Of a stretch of 37,517 bases of DNA, positions 26,199-37,146 are shown piece after piece (positions within the stretch are counted from its first letter, which is position 1; every line of letters begins with the position of its first letter). The translations under genes and the position numbers were made by a program. The notes beneath the pieces are model-generated. The model did not search any database and was not told where the DNA came from. It was given only the letters and a program-made list of their open reading frames with translations. This stretch comes from Halothiobacillaceae bacterium. Lineage in GTDB: Bacteria > Pseudomonadota > Gammaproteobacteria > Halothiobacillales > Halothiobacillaceae. The stretch is taken from NCBI GenBank assembly GCA_006212015.1, contig SDAY01000008.1, positions 1-37,517 of the forward strand, in the 5' to 3' direction.

Positions 26199-26222
26199 AA
26201 AAACGGGCCACTAGGACCCGTT
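26199..26222 (-). terminator. Terminator/attenuator between rpsB and tsf
   Basis: On the minus strand AACGGGTCC-TAGT-GGCCCGTT forms a stem with one mismatch, followed by TTTATT after the two stem Ts. It lies in the 81-bp gap between the rpsB stop and the tsf start. A partial terminator at this place is known in E. coli, where it makes rpsB mRNA more abundant than tsf. Confidence 0.7.
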
Positions 26223-26256
26223 GAAGGATGAACAGTCACTGCTGACCGACACAGAC

Positions 26257-26988
26257 TCAGGCAGCGGACTCGCTGACCTCGACGAAATCATCGCCGCCGA
26301 CTGTGACAGTAGCCTTGGCTTCCTCGATGGAATCCGCCACGGCGGTCACGTAGAGCTGGATGGCGCGAATGGCGTCGTCGTTGCCCGGGATGATGTAATC
26401 CACGCCCTTCGGGGAGCTGTTGGTATCGACCACGGCGATCACGGGAATGCCGAGCTTGTTGGCCTCGGAGATGGCGATTTGCTCGTGCTCGACGTCGATG
26501 ATGAACAGGGCGTCCGGCAGACGCTCCATGTCCTGGATGCCGCCCAGGCTGCGATCGAGCTTTTCCATCTCGCGGGACAGGTCCAGGGCTTCGCGCTTGT
26601 TCACACGCTCGAAACTGCCGTCCTTGGACATGGTCTGCAGGGTCTTCAGACGACGCACGGACTGCTTGACGGTACGGAAGTTGGTCATCATGCCGCCGAG
26701 CCAGCGGTGGTTGACGTAAGGCATGCCGCAACGCTCAGCCTGCTCGCCCATGGTCTCGCGGGCGGCGCGCTTGGTGCCGACGAACAGGATGCTGCCGCCA
26801 TTGCCCGCGACCTTGCCGATGAAGTTCAACGCATCGTTGAACATCGGCACGGTCTTTTCCAGGTTGATGATGTGGATCTTGTTACGATCGCCGAAGATGT
26901 ACGGGGCCATCTGCGGGTTCCAGTAACGGGTCTGGTGACCGAAGTGGACACCCGCTTCCAGCATTTGACGCATGCTGACTTGAGCCAT
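26257..26988 (-). CDS. rpsB: 30S ribosomal protein S2
   Basis: Component of the small subunit, needed for S1 binding. Begins [20 protein letters not shown] and contains [48 protein letters not shown] and [14 protein letters not shown], all standard S2 signatures. Length is 243 residues (241 in E. coli). The ATG at 26988 has AGAGG 9 bases upstream; a longer open frame to 27186 is leader sequence. First gene of the rpsB-to-fumC minus-strand series. Confidence 0.97.
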   Translation of the reverse strand: MAQVSMRQMLEAGVHFGHQTRYWNPQMAPYIFGDRNKIHIINLEKTVPMFNDALNFIGKVAGNGGSILFVGTKRAARETMGEQAERCGMPYVNHRWLGGMMTNFRTVKQSVRRLKTLQTMSKDGSFERVNKREALDLSREMEKLDRSLGGIQDMERLPDALFIIDVEHEQIAISEANKLGIPVIAVVDTNSSPKGVDYIIPGNDDAIRAIQLYVTAVADSIEEAKATVTVGGDDFVEVSESAA

Positions 26989-27019
26989 TTGTATATACCT
27001 CTTGGGGTTGGGCCTCCGC

Positions 27020-27080
27020 GCACCCCGCCGGCGACCCGCCAGCCTGGAATGGAACATCAGGCTGGCAAGGCACCCCGCCG
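27020..27080 (-). promoter_or_regulatory. Structured leader of rpsB
   Basis: In the 260-bp gap between rpsB and divergent purB, a 9-bp hairpin (27038-27066, GCCAGCCTG with CAGGCTGGC) is flanked by two copies of GCACCCCGCCG (27020-27030 and 27070-27080). It lies 32-92 bases upstream of the rpsB start. S2 represses its own mRNA through a leader structure in E. coli and relatives; whether this is the same element cannot be decided by eye. Confidence 0.4.
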
Positions 27081-27188
27081 AGCGGATGATGGTGCGCGTG
27101 TGGATTAGGGTTTCACCGCAGCGGCCATCCGCGCGGCGCGTGCATTTAACCACAACTCGAACCGCGATGCCATGCAGCGGCGTCATGA

Positions 27189-28622
<1,434 letters not shown>

Positions 28623-28632
28623 GGACGCCCCC

Positions 28633-30021
28633 ATGAGCTGGGCCGAGCGACTCGCCGCCAAGCCGCTCCCGGCGCTTGGGGAAACGCATTCGCGTTTATC
28701 CCGTCTTCTCGGGCGTGAGGACACCAGCAACTGGCCACTGGAAGTGGTCATACGCCGTGACCCCGCCCTCACCCTCCTGATTCTTGGTGACGTCAATCGT
28801 CAGGCTCGACGCTTTGGCCGGGACGATGTCACGACCTACGACAGCGCGATTGGCCTGCTTGGCCGGGAACGGCTGAAGACCCTCGTGCGCGCAGCGCCGG
28901 CATCCTGCTTTTCGCTGCTTGACCCCTTGCCGAAGGAAGGCCTGAGGCTGACCCTCGCTCGCGCCCTGGAGGCCGCCCAGCAGGCCGAGAGCTGGGCGCT
29001 GGCCCGCCGCGAGCCCGTGGCCGAACAGCATTACCATGCCGCCATCCTCGCCTACACGCCGGAACTGGCGCTCTGGCATGAAGCGCCTGAACTGGCCGCG
29101 CGCGCGCATCAAGCCACGATCCAGCAAGGCATCGGCATGCATGAAGCCCTGGGCATGGTGCTCCAGGAAGACTGGAATCGGATTCGCCTCGGGCTGGTCA
29201 AGCACTGGGGACTTCCCTCCCTGCTCGGTGAGGCCTGGTCCGAAGCCGAGACCCCATCCACCCCTGCCCGGGGCATCCGTCTCGCCTGCGACCTGATGGA
29301 CGAGGGCGTTCGTGGCTGGCATACCGTCCGAATCAAGGCACTCCGTCCCGCCATTGCCGAGTATCTGGGCCTCGACGAAGCCGCCGCCTGGCTACGCTGC
29401 CAACGCACGGCGGTTCTTGGCGCCACCGGCCTGCATGCGCTGGGCCTGCGCCCCAGCGCCCACACGCTTGTGGCATCGGATGAAACCCCCTGGCCGCTCG
29501 ACGCGCCCCTTGCCCCGCCCGAGCCTGCGCGACCCGGGCCGGTGGACATACTGCGCGGCGCGCTCGCCGGCGTTCAAGGCAGCAATGCCCTGCTCCAGCA
29601 GCTGCTCAAGCATCTTCGGGGTGAACTGGGTCTGAACCGCATGGTGCTGCTGATGCTCGATGGCGAAAAGAGCCGGCTCGAGGCGCGCTTCGCCGTCGGC
29701 ATTCCGGCCGATGACCCGCTGCGAAGCCTGATCCTGAGCCTGAACTCAAGCGACCTCTTCAGCGCCCTGCTGAAGAAGCATCAGCCCCTGTGGATGAACG
29801 CCAGCAATCGCCCGGCATTCATCCCGCGCCTGCCCGCCGAGGCACGGGGGGTGTTGGCGACCACGGACATGTTCATCACGCCGCTGCAGATCAATCACGA
29901 GGCGGTCGGCCTGCTGCTCGCCCAGCGATCCATGGATGCCGAGCCCCTGAGCGCGGATGATTTCCGCCTGTTCAATGCATTGAAGTCCGTCGCGCACGAG
30001 GCGCTCAATCCCGCCCCCTGA
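28633..30021 (+). CDS. HDOD domain protein with C-terminal GAF-like domain
   Basis: A 462-residue protein, probably a signalling or regulatory factor. Residues 1-220 resemble HDOD: LPALGETHSRLSRLL, VVIRRDPALTLLILGDVN and SAIGLLGRERLKTLV keep the family spacing, without metal-binding His-Asp. Residues 315-460 look like GAF: LLQQLLKHLRGELGLNRMVLL, RLEARFAVGI, FITPLQINHEAVGLLL. No output domain is present. HDOD proteins are linked to c-di-GMP and motility control in several gammaproteobacteria, and a FimX-like protein is encoded at 3651, but no direct link is visible. The ATG at 28633 has AGGGA 7-8 bases upstream, 10 bases after purB; its end overlaps queG by 17 bp. Confidence 0.75.
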   Translation: MSWAERLAAKPLPALGETHSRLSRLLGREDTSNWPLEVVIRRDPALTLLILGDVNRQARRFGRDDVTTYDSAIGLLGRERLKTLVRAAPASCFSLLDPLPKEGLRLTLARALEAAQQAESWALARREPVAEQHYHAAILAYTPELALWHEAPELAARAHQATIQQGIGMHEALGMVLQEDWNRIRLGLVKHWGLPSLLGEAWSEAETPSTPARGIRLACDLMDEGVRGWHTVRIKALRPAIAEYLGLDEAAAWLRCQRTAVLGATGLHALGLRPSAHTLVASDETPWPLDAPLAPPEPARPGPVDILRGALAGVQGSNALLQQLLKHLRGELGLNRMVLLMLDGEKSRLEARFAVGIPADDPLRSLILSLNSSDLFSALLKKHQPLWMNASNRPAFIPRLPAEARGVLATTDMFITPLQINHEAVGLLLAQRSMDAEPLSADDFRLFNALKSVAHEALNPAP

Positions 30022-31078
30022 GCATGGCCCTCTGGCGCCCGATCGCCCATCGAACATGCTCCGCAACCACGCCATCCGATCCTTCGAGCGCGGTTTCAAG
30101 CGCCCTAAGGGTGGCCTTGTCTGCAGGCGCATTGCCCAGCGCCACGGCCAGGTTGCGACGCCAACGCTCGAAGCCGATGCGGCGAATGGGCGAGCCCTCG
30201 GTCCGGCTGAGGAATGCCCGCTCGTCCCAGGCCCACAACGCCAGCAGGTCCGCTGCCTCCAGGCCGTTTCGGGGCGCGAAATCCGTCTCGCCGGTCGGCC
30301 GGGCGAAGCGATTCCACGGACAGGCCAGCTGGCAGTCGTCGCAGCCGTAGATGCGGTTGCCCAGCATGGGCCGCAACTCGACCGGGATGGCCCCCGCATG
30401 CTCGATGGTCAGGTAGGAGATGCAGCGCCGCGCATCGACCACGCCATCGGCCACGATGGCCCCGGTCGGGCAGATGTCGATGCAGGCGGTGCAGCGTCCG
30501 CAATGGCCCTGGGCAGCCGGCTCGTCCGGCGGCAGCGCCAGATCGACGAACAGCTCGCCGAGGAAGAACCAGGAACCCGCGCCGCGATGCAGCACCAGCG
30601 AATGCTTGCCCTTCCAGCCAAGCCCGGCCTGCTCCGCCAGTCCGGTCTCGTAGACGGGCGCGCTGTCGACGAACACGCGGTGGCCGAACGGACCGATATG
30701 GGCCTGGATGCGCTCGGCAAGCCTCTGCAGGCGGCTGCGCAGCACCTTGTGATAATCGCGCCCCAGCGCATAGCGGCTGACATAGCCCTTGCGTCCGTCC
30801 ATCAGCACGCCGGGCGCATCGGCCAGCCCCTCGGGCATGTAATCCATGCGCACGCTGATGACGCTGCGCGTGCCCGGCTGCAACTCCGCCGGGCGCAGCC
30901 GCTTCAGCCCATGCCGCGCCATGTAGTCCATCTCGCCATGCATGCCGGCATCCAGCCAGCGGAGGAAGCCGGCCTCGTGGCGGGATAGATCGATGCCGGT
31001 GATGCCGACATGCTGGAACCCGAGTTCCGCGCCCATGGCCTTGATCATGGCAGCCAGCTCGACGGGATCCATGCTCAT
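30005..31078 (-). CDS. queG: Epoxyqueuosine reductase
   Basis: Last step of queuosine synthesis in tRNA (wobble position 34), cobalamin-dependent. The C-terminal half has two 4Fe-4S cluster motifs, CGRCTACIDICP and the second set YGCDDCQLACPWN with a Cys at RCISYLTIEH. RPMLGNRIYGCDDC is diagnostic for QueG. Length is 357 residues with the ATG at 31078 (379 in E. coli); an ATG at 31072 is also possible. Last gene of the ftsK-lolA-rarA-cytochrome-crcB-queG series, 11 bases after crcB. Confidence 0.95.
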   Translation of the reverse strand: MSMDPVELAAMIKAMGAELGFQHVGITGIDLSRHEAGFLRWLDAGMHGEMDYMARHGLKRLRPAELQPGTRSVISVRMDYMPEGLADAPGVLMDGRKGYVSRYALGRDYHKVLRSRLQRLAERIQAHIGPFGHRVFVDSAPVYETGLAEQAGLGWKGKHSLVLHRGAGSWFFLGELFVDLALPPDEPAAQGHCGRCTACIDICPTGAIVADGVVDARRCISYLTIEHAGAIPVELRPMLGNRIYGCDDCQLACPWNRFARPTGETDFAPRNGLEAADLLALWAWDERAFLSRTEGSPIRRIGFERWRRNLAVALGNAPADKATLRALETALEGSDGVVAEHVRWAIGRQRAMLRGRD

Positions 31079-31089
31079 GGGATGAACAC

Positions 31090-31464
31090 TCAGAGGCGCA
31101 TGGCGCCAAGCATGCCCATGCGTGCCGCGACCAGGCACAGCAGCACGCTGGCGGTGATGTAGAGGCCCGCCTTGAGCCAGTCGCCCCGCTCGATCAGGTA
31201 CAGGGCATCGACGCTGAAAGCGGAGAAGGTGGTGAAGGCCCCGAGAAAACCCGCCAGGATCACGGTGCGCCACTCCACTGGCCAGTGCAGCCGCTCCAGC
31301 AGCAGAACCGCGAGGAAGCCCATCAACGCGGAACCGAGCACGTTGACGAGCAGCGTGCCCCAGGGAAAACCGCGCCCGAGCTGCTGGGTAAACCAGACCG
31401 AAAGCCCGTAGCGCGCCATCGCGCCCAGCGCGCCCGCAAGCCCGAGCGCCAGCCAGAATCTCAT
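31090..31464 (-). CDS. crcB: Fluoride-specific ion channel CrcB/FluC
   Basis: Small dual-topology membrane protein that exports fluoride as a dimer. Four hydrophobic segments in 124 residues, with the family motifs GLAGALGAMARYGLS, TLLVNVLGSALMGFL (pore Asn) and GFLGAFTTFSAFSVD (the FTTFS phenylalanine box). Often preceded by a fluoride riboswitch, but here only 4 bases separate it from the upstream cytochrome gene, so it seems to depend on the operon. Confidence 0.95.
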   Translation of the reverse strand: MRFWLALGLAGALGAMARYGLSVWFTQQLGRGFPWGTLLVNVLGSALMGFLAVLLLERLHWPVEWRTVILAGFLGAFTTFSAFSVDALYLIERGDWLKAGLYITASVLLCLVAARMGMLGAMRL

Positions 31465-31468
31465 GCCG

Positions 31469-31912
31469 TCACTTGCCCATTCGATAGGCCGCGTGGCACT
31501 GGATGCACTGCTTCATGATGCCGGAGAGCTGTTCGAGCGTGGTGCGCGTATCGCCCATCGTTTGTGCATCGACGGCGAGTTGGTCAAAGGCGGCATGGGC
31601 GGCGCCGCCCATCTCGCGGAATCGCTCCGGCAAGGCCTTGCCCAGACCGCGCGGTGCTTCCGCGGGCGCGGAATGGCCGGACTGGCGCGCGTAGCGCGCG
31701 ACGGCCTCGAAGTCCTGCTTCGCCAGCGCCTCGTTGATCCCCTGCAGGGACACCAGGAAGCCGCGCATCTCGTAGCGCACATGGGCCTCGTATTCGGGCG
31801 CGAGCCTCATCACCTCCCGTTCGGGGGACTGGGCCGGGGCATGGGCGGACGCCATGCCGGCATCGGCAAGCACGGCCATGGGCAGGAGGATCGCGGCGAG
31901 GGCCTTCTTCAT
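31469..31912 (-). CDS. Cytochrome c'-like periplasmic heme protein
   Basis: A 147-residue exported protein. The N-terminus is a Sec signal peptide ([25 protein letters not shown], cleavage near residue 25). The rest is helical, and a single heme site CIQCH (Cys136, Cys139, His140) lies close to the C-terminus, the arrangement of class II cytochromes c (cytochrome c' and c556). Role unknown; such proteins bind NO or pass electrons. The start overlaps the rarA stop as ATGA and crcB follows after 4 bases, so it is translated with DNA-repair and ion-channel genes to which it has no evident link. Confidence 0.85.
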   Translation of the reverse strand: MKKALAAILLPMAVLADAGMASAHAPAQSPEREVMRLAPEYEAHVRYEMRGFLVSLQGINEALAKQDFEAVARYARQSGHSAPAEAPRGLGKALPERFREMGGAAHAAFDQLAVDAQTMGDTRTTLEQLSGIMKQCIQCHAAYRMGK

Positions 31913-33243
31913 GTCTTGTTTCCCAGCTTGGCGCGGGCCTGCTCATTCAGGCTCCGCAGGTGTACGAGCTTTTCGCGCAGCTTGATCTCCAGGCCGCGCT
32001 CGACAGGCTGATAATACTGCCTTCCCAGCAGCTCGTCAGGCAGGTAGGTCGAGCCCGCCGCGAAGGCGTCCGGCTCGTCGTGGGCATAGCGGTAGCCCTT
32101 GCCGTAATCGAGCTGCTTCATCAGCCGGGTCGGCGCATTGCGCAGGTGCATGGGCACCTCCAGGCTGCCCTGTTCGCGCGCCTCTTTCATCACCGCCTTG
32201 AAGGCCATGTAGGCGGCGTTGCTCTTGGGGGCCAGCGCAAGATAGAGGGTGACCTGGGCCAGCGCCAGCTCACCCTCGGGCGATCCCAGCCGCTGGTAGG
32301 CCTGCCAGGCCTCGAGGGTCAGGCTCAGGGCGCGTGGATCGGCATTGCCGATGTCCTCGGACGCCACGCGCACCAGGCGGCGGGCGATGTATTCGGGGTC
32401 CGCCCCGCCGTCGAGCATGCGCGCCAGCCAGTAGAGCGCGGCATCAGGATCGGAGCCGCGCAGGGACTTGTGCAGCACGGAGATCTGGTCATAGAACTGG
32501 TCGCCGCCCTGATCGAAACGGCGCGGGGCCTGCTCGGCCACCTGTTCGAGCACCTCGTCGTCGATCACGCCCTGCTCGGCCAGGTCGGCCGCCATCTCGA
32601 GCATGTTGAGGGCGCGCCGGGCATCGCCATCCGCGGCATGCGCGATGCGCAGCAGGGCCTCGTCGGCGGCCTGGATGCCGCGCTCGCCCAGACCCCGTTC
32701 GTGATCCTCGAGCGCCCGGCGCAGCAGGGATACCAGCGCCTCGCTCTCGAGCGGCTTGAGGACATAGGTGCGCAGGCGCGAAAGCAGTGCATTGTTCAAT
32801 GCAAAGGATGGGTTTTCGGTGGTGGCGCCCACCAGCATCAGCGTTCCCGCCTCCACATGGGGCAGGAAGGCATCCTGCTGGGCCTTGTTGAAGCGGTGCA
32901 CCTCGTCGACGAACAACAGGGTCGGACGCCCCTCCTCGGCGGCGAATCGCCTGGCCTGTTCGACCGCCTCGCGCACCTCCTTGACCCCGGCCAGCACGGC
33001 TGACAGGGTGAGGAAGCGCGCATTGACGCTATCCGCGATCAATCGTGCAAGGGTGGTCTTGCCGGTGCCCGGCGGCCCCCAGAACAGCATGGAATGCAGG
33101 TGACCCGCCTCCAGCGCGCGGCGCAGGGGCCGGCCGGCATCGAGCAGGTGACGCTGGCCCACGACCTCGGCCAGCGCACGCGGTCGCATGCGATCAGCCA
33201 AGGGCTGCCAGGGCCGGGTTTCATGCGCGAACAGATCGCTCAT
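31909..33243 (-). CDS. rarA: Replication-associated recombination protein A (AAA+ ATPase)
   Basis: Clamp-loader-like ATPase of the RarA/MgsA/WRNIP1 family that acts at stalled replication forks. Residues about 50-60 hold Walker [14 protein letters not shown], followed by Walker [21 protein letters not shown] and sensor [12 protein letters not shown]. The C-terminal tetramerisation domain includes [14 protein letters not shown] and YKGY-type [12 protein letters not shown]. Length is 444 residues (447 in E. coli). The ATG at 33243 lies 10 bases after the lolA stop; a longer open frame into lolA has no support. lolA-rarA is a conserved pair. Confidence 0.96.
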   Translation of the reverse strand: MSDLFAHETRPWQPLADRMRPRALAEVVGQRHLLDAGRPLRRALEAGHLHSMLFWGPPGTGKTTLARLIADSVNARFLTLSAVLAGVKEVREAVEQARRFAAEEGRPTLLFVDEVHRFNKAQQDAFLPHVEAGTLMLVGATTENPSFALNNALLSRLRTYVLKPLESEALVSLLRRALEDHERGLGERGIQAADEALLRIAHAADGDARRALNMLEMAADLAEQGVIDDEVLEQVAEQAPRRFDQGGDQFYDQISVLHKSLRGSDPDAALYWLARMLDGGADPEYIARRLVRVASEDIGNADPRALSLTLEAWQAYQRLGSPEGELALAQVTLYLALAPKSNAAYMAFKAVMKEAREQGSLEVPMHLRNAPTRLMKQLDYGKGYRYAHDEPDAFAAGSTYLPDELLGRQYYQPVERGLEIKLREKLVHLRSLNEQARAKLGNKT

Positions 33244-33253
33244 GGGCGAGCGT

Positions 33254-33883
33254 CTACCTGAGCGCCCGGACCACATCGACCCCGGCGGGCGGCGTGAACT
33301 GGAAGTGCTTGTCGGCAAGCGCGGGATTGAGCTTCATGTCGGAGAATTCGATCAGGGTGATCTGACCGAAGGCATCGGTCAGCTGCATGCGCGCGAGCAT
33401 GCGCCCCCTGAAGGCGAACTTCACCTCGCGGAAGTCTGAAACCTCATCCCTTGGCTTGAGTTCGACCCAGTCCATGCGCTGATCCGCCCCCAGATCGGTG
33501 AGGATGAACTGCTCGTCCAGCGGGCGGTTTTCCATCAGCAACATGATGGGCGCCTGGCCCAGGGCCTGGCGCAGCGGTTTCTGGGTGGCCTGGTCGAGAT
33601 CCTGGTCAAAGACCCACAGGAATTCGCCATCGGCGATCAGCTCCTGATGGTAGGGCTGGGCATAGATCCAGCGGAAACGCCCGGGCCGGGAGAGTTCCAG
33701 CGTGCCACTCGAGCGCTGGGTCTCGCGGCGGTCGGCGTTGAACTGGACCTGGACGAACTGCCCCTGGAGCGTCTTCATCTCCTTGAGGAAGCCGTCGAGG
33801 CTGTTCAAGCCCTGCCCGGCCATGGCCATCATCGGTAGCGAGCCCAGCAGCAGTACGATCCAACGAAGGGTGCCCCGAAGCAT
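33254..33883 (-). CDS. lolA: Outer-membrane lipoprotein carrier protein LolA
   Basis: Periplasmic carrier that takes lipoproteins from the LolCDE complex to LolB. A signal peptide (about 25 residues, LLLGSLPMMAMA) is followed by the LolA fold: FLKEMKTLQGQFVQVQFN, GTLELSRPGRFRWIYAQPY (conserved Arg of the lipid cavity), LIADGEFLWVFDQDLDQAT and a C-terminal LNPALADKHFQFTPPAGVDVV. Length is 209 residues. The ATG at 33883 has AAGGA 6 bases upstream. It would serve Pal, encoded just beyond ftsK. Confidence 0.94.
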   Translation of the reverse strand: MLRGTLRWIVLLLGSLPMMAMAGQGLNSLDGFLKEMKTLQGQFVQVQFNADRRETQRSSGTLELSRPGRFRWIYAQPYHQELIADGEFLWVFDQDLDQATQKPLRQALGQAPIMLLMENRPLDEQFILTDLGADQRMDWVELKPRDEVSDFREVKFAFRGRMLARMQLTDAFGQITLIEFSDMKLNPALADKHFQFTPPAGVDVVRALR

Positions 33884-33938
33884 GTTATGTCCTTGATGAG
33901 TGAGTCGATGTGTTTTGACGGAACGAGAGGCCAGCAGT

Positions 33939-36323
33939 TCAGTCACGCTGCGGACCCGGTGCGATCACCTCGCGCTGGCCATTGGGCTGCAGCGGACCGA
34001 CCACGCCCGCGCGTTCCATGTCCTCCATCAGCCGCGCGGAGCGGTTGTAGCCGATCTTCAGGCGACGCTGGACATAGGAAATCGAGGCCTTGCGCGATTC
34101 GAGCACGATGGCGACCGCCTGATCGTAGAGCGGATCACTCTCGCCGCCTTCGCCGTCCGCGCCCGGCGCGGGCTTCTCGCCCGGCAGGGTGATGGACTGC
34201 TCGTCCAGCAGGCCCTCGATGTAACGCGGCTCGCCTGCGGCCTTGAGCGCCTCGACCACCTTGTGCACCTCCTGGTCGGAGACAAAGGCGCCATGCACGC
34301 GCATGGGCAGGCCGGTGCCGGGCGGCAGATAGAGCATGTCGCCATGCCCCAGCAGGGCTTCCGCGCCCATCTGGTCGAGAATGGTGCGCGAGTCGATCTT
34401 GCTCGACACCTGGAAGGCGATCCGGGTCGGGATGTTGGCCTTGATCAAGCCGGTGATCACGTCGACCGAAGGCCGCTGGGTGGCGACGATCAGGTGGATG
34501 CCGGCCGCGCGTGCCTTCTGCGCGATGCGGGCGATCAGCTCTTCCACCTTCTTGCCGACCACCATGATCATGTCGGCGAACTCGTCCACCACGATCACGA
34601 TATGCGGCAGGGTCTCGAGCTCGGGCGCGGGCAGATCCGGGTCCAGCGCCTCGGCATGGCTGTAGAGCGGATCGCGGATCGGCTGGCCCGATTCGCGCGC
34701 CTCGCGCACCTTCTTGTTGAAGCCCGCGAGGTTGCGCACGCCCAGCGCGGCCATCAGCCGGTAGCGGCGCTCCATCTCGCCCACCGCCCAGCGCAGGGCG
34801 TTGGCGGCCTCCTTCATGTCGGTCACCACCGGCGCGAGCAGGTGCGGGATGCCCTCGTAGATCGACAGCTCCAGCATCTTCGGGTCGATCAGGATCAGGC
34901 GAACTTCATCGGCGGTCGACTTGTAGAGCATCGACAACAGCATGGCGTTGACGCCGACCGACTTGCCCGAGCCCGTCGTGCCCGCGACCAGAAGATGCGG
35001 CATGCGCGCAAGATCCGCCACGATCGGCTCGCCGGCAATGTCCTTGCCCAGCGCGATGGCGACCGGCGAGGTCGTGTCGCGGTAGGCCTTGGAATCGATG
35101 ATTTCAGAGAATGCAATCACCTCGCGCTGGGCATTGGGCACCTCGATCCCCACGGTCGACTTGCCGGGAATGACCTCGACCACGCGCACGCTGATCATCG
35201 CCAGGCTGCGGGCCAGATCCTTGGAGAGGTTGCTGATCTGGCTGACCTTCACTCCGGCGGCGGGTTCCAGCTCAAAGCGCGTGATCACGGGGCCCGGCTG
35301 GGCAGCGACCACGCGCGCCTGCACGCCAAACTCCTGCAACCGCTCCTCGATGAGGCGCGACATCGCATGCAAGGCCTCGGCGGTATAGCCACCCACACGC
35401 GGCCTTGGCGGATCAAGCAGGCAAATATCGGGCAGGGAAGAACCGGGTGCGGCGGCCTTGCCGCGGGATGAAGCGGGGCGGACTTTTGGCGGATACGCCG
35501 GTTTCGATGCGCTCCCGGCAAGTGCCGCCTCGGCCTCCGGCCAAGGCGCCGACGGGGCCGCCTTCGCCGGAGCGGCCGCGTCTTCGCTGTTCCACGGAAG
35601 GGTCGACGCAACGGGTGCGACATAGGCCGTGACCGGCACGACCGCGGGCTGAACGGCGGGCGCATCCCGCAGCCCCGAAAACTGGCCATCCGTCTGGCGC
35701 AACGCACCCAGCCGGGTCGCAAGATTCAGCAAGCCGCCACCGACCCTTTCGAACAGCGCCATCCATGAAAAACCGCTGTAGAGGGTGAACCCGGCAAGGA
35801 AGAACGCCAGCAGAATGACCGTCCCCCCGGCAAGACCAAGGACATTGGCCATCATGATGCCGATGGCCTGGCCGAGCACGCCCCCGCCCCCCATGGACAC
35901 ATCGGATTGCGGCCCCAGCAGATGCAGCCCGCACAAGGCCATCGCCGCGAGCCACGCCAGCAGAAACCCGACGGCCCGAACCACGAGCCAGTTACGCGAA
36001 AACAAGCCCTGCTCCCGCCGCCCCCGGAACACCAGCCAACCGGCCACCAGCAGGCTGATCGGCAAGACATAGGCGCCATAGCCGCCCAGGTAGATCAGCA
36101 GATCGGACAGCCAGGCGCCGAGCCAGCCGCCAAGATTGAGCGCCTCCCTTGCCGTCGATGCCTGCGACCAGCCCGGGTCACGGGTGTCGTAAGAAACCAG
36201 GGTCAGCAGCAGATAGGCCGCCGCGGCAACGAGGATGTAAAAAAGCCCTTCCCGAAGACTGCGCCCCAGATGGACGGTGAGTGTCGGGGCTGAGCGCCGG
36301 GCATTGGATTGAGATTGCTTCAA
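33939..36323 (-). CDS. ftsK: DNA translocase FtsK
   Basis: Divisome-linked DNA pump that clears and resolves chromosomes at the septum. The N-terminal 190 residues hold four to five membrane segments. A short Pro/Ala-rich linker (about 215-300) follows, then the RecA-like motor with Walker A GTTGSGKS (Lys454), Walker [12 protein letters not shown] and [21 protein letters not shown]. The C-terminal gamma domain ([39 protein letters not shown], in parts) reads KOPS sites. At 794 residues it has a much shorter linker than E. coli FtsK (1329). It starts at TTG 36323, a weak start with AGG 10 bases upstream. Confidence 0.96.
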   Translation of the reverse strand: MKQSQSNARRSAPTLTVHLGRSLREGLFYILVAAAAYLLLTLVSYDTRDPGWSQASTAREALNLGGWLGAWLSDLLIYLGGYGAYVLPISLLVAGWLVFRGRREQGLFSRNWLVVRAVGFLLAWLAAMALCGLHLLGPQSDVSMGGGGVLGQAIGIMMANVLGLAGGTVILLAFFLAGFTLYSGFSWMALFERVGGGLLNLATRLGALRQTDGQFSGLRDAPAVQPAVVPVTAYVAPVASTLPWNSEDAAAPAKAAPSAPWPEAEAALAGSASKPAYPPKVRPASSRGKAAAPGSSLPDICLLDPPRPRVGGYTAEALHAMSRLIEERLQEFGVQARVVAAQPGPVITRFELEPAAGVKVSQISNLSKDLARSLAMISVRVVEVIPGKSTVGIEVPNAQREVIAFSEIIDSKAYRDTTSPVAIALGKDIAGEPIVADLARMPHLLVAGTTGSGKSVGVNAMLLSMLYKSTADEVRLILIDPKMLELSIYEGIPHLLAPVVTDMKEAANALRWAVGEMERRYRLMAALGVRNLAGFNKKVREARESGQPIRDPLYSHAEALDPDLPAPELETLPHIVIVVDEFADMIMVVGKKVEELIARIAQKARAAGIHLIVATQRPSVDVITGLIKANIPTRIAFQVSSKIDSRTILDQMGAEALLGHGDMLYLPPGTGLPMRVHGAFVSDQEVHKVVEALKAAGEPRYIEGLLDEQSITLPGEKPAPGADGEGGESDPLYDQAVAIVLESRKASISYVQRRLKIGYNRSARLMEDMERAGVVGPLQPNGQREVIAPGPQRD

Positions 36324-36367
36324 ACGGATGCGAACCTGATACAGGCGAGAGAAATGACAGAATGGGG

Positions 36368-36373
36368 ATTATA
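36368..36373 (-). promoter_or_regulatory. Candidate -10 element for ftsK
   Basis: A consensus TATAAT on the minus strand, 44 bases before the ftsK start codon. No convincing -35 stands at the right distance. Confidence 0.35.
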
Positions 36374-36513
36374 TACATGCCGCCGAGCCGATGCCCCTGC
36401 ATGCCGCTCAGCCTGCAGCCCGATGACTCCGACGAGGCCGGCCACTCACCCCGCGCAGGGAAAAATGATTCCGCAACACACACCTTGCCCGTGGCGTTGC
36501 GATTGAATACCTA

Positions 36514-36519
36514 TATAAT
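36514..36519 (+). promoter_or_regulatory. Candidate -10 element for pal
   Basis: TATATAAT includes the consensus TATAAT. It would give a leader of about 67 bases before the pal start. No clear -35 is seen. The 269-bp ftsK-pal gap holds this and the divergent ftsK -10, and no gene. Confidence 0.45.
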
Positions 36520-36592
36520 CCGTGCGAAATTCGTGCCGGATGACCGGCGCTGTCAACGGCTTTCATTGTTCAATCCTATCGAGACCTCATCC

Positions 36593-37102
36593 ATGCGCAC
36601 CCTGAAACTGACTGCCACCCTCCTGGCTGCCCTGTCCATCGCCGCCTGCAGCTCCACCCCCGAAGAAGTTGCTGGCGCCGGTGGCGCCCCCGCCGGTGGC
36701 GCCCTGACTTCCGGCCTGGGCAATGGCGGCTACGATGAAAGCGCGCTGTACGCCGGCAAGCCGGCCCAGTCCAGTTCCGTGGTCTACTTCGATTACGACA
36801 GCTTCAGCGTCGGTGAAAAGTACCGTGTCATGCTGCGCGACCACGCCGCCTTCCTGGCCGGCAACCCGAAGCGCATGGTCACCATCGAAGCCCATTCCGA
36901 CGAGCGTGGCAGCAACGAATACAACGTCGCACTGAGCGAAAAGCGCGGCAATGCCATGCGTGACATGCTCGTCCTGCAAGGCGCTGGCGCCAACCAGGTC
37001 TCTGTCGTTGCCTACGGCGAAGAAAAGCCGGCTTGCGACGAACACAACGAAGCCTGCTATGCCAAGAACCGCTTCGCCGAACTGGTCTACGGCAGCCGTT
37101 GA
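36593..37102 (+). CDS. pal: Peptidoglycan-associated lipoprotein
   Basis: Outer-membrane lipoprotein of the Tol-Pal system that binds peptidoglycan and helps constrict the outer membrane at division. The signal peptide ends in the lipobox LSIAAC with Cys19 as acylated residue. A low-complexity Gly/Ala linker follows. The OmpA-like domain (about 60-169) has VVYFDYDSFSV, TIEAHSDERGSNEYN (peptidoglycan-binding Asp/Arg motif) and a C-terminal NRFAELVYG. Length is 169 residues (173 in E. coli). No tolB or cpoB is adjacent, and it has its own terminator, so it appears to be a lone gene here. Confidence 0.95.
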   Translation: MRTLKLTATLLAALSIAACSSTPEEVAGAGGAPAGGALTSGLGNGGYDESALYAGKPAQSSSVVYFDYDSFSVGEKYRVMLRDHAAFLAGNPKRMVTIEAHSDERGSNEYNVALSEKRGNAMRDMLVLQGAGANQVSVVAYGEEKPACDEHNEACYAKNRFAELVYGSR

Positions 37103-37112
37103 CCGGTATCGA

Positions 37113-37131
37113 GCGGGGCCTCGCGCCCCGC
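37113..37131 (+). other. GC-rich hairpin after pal
   Basis: GCGGGGC-CTCGC-GCCCCGC, a 7-bp stem 10 bases after the pal stop and ahead of the true terminator. It has no T-run; it may protect the mRNA 3' end. Confidence 0.45.
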
Positions 37132-37146
37132 GCCTGGAACGCAGAG

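Noticed and set aside
31465-31468. Possible fluoride riboswitch before crcB
   Set aside because: Only 4 bases separate crcB from the upstream gene, so there is no room for one.
33900-35471. 523-codon open frame on the plus strand opposite ftsK
   Set aside because: Antisense shadow of ftsK, His/Arg/Asp-rich, no recognisable domain.
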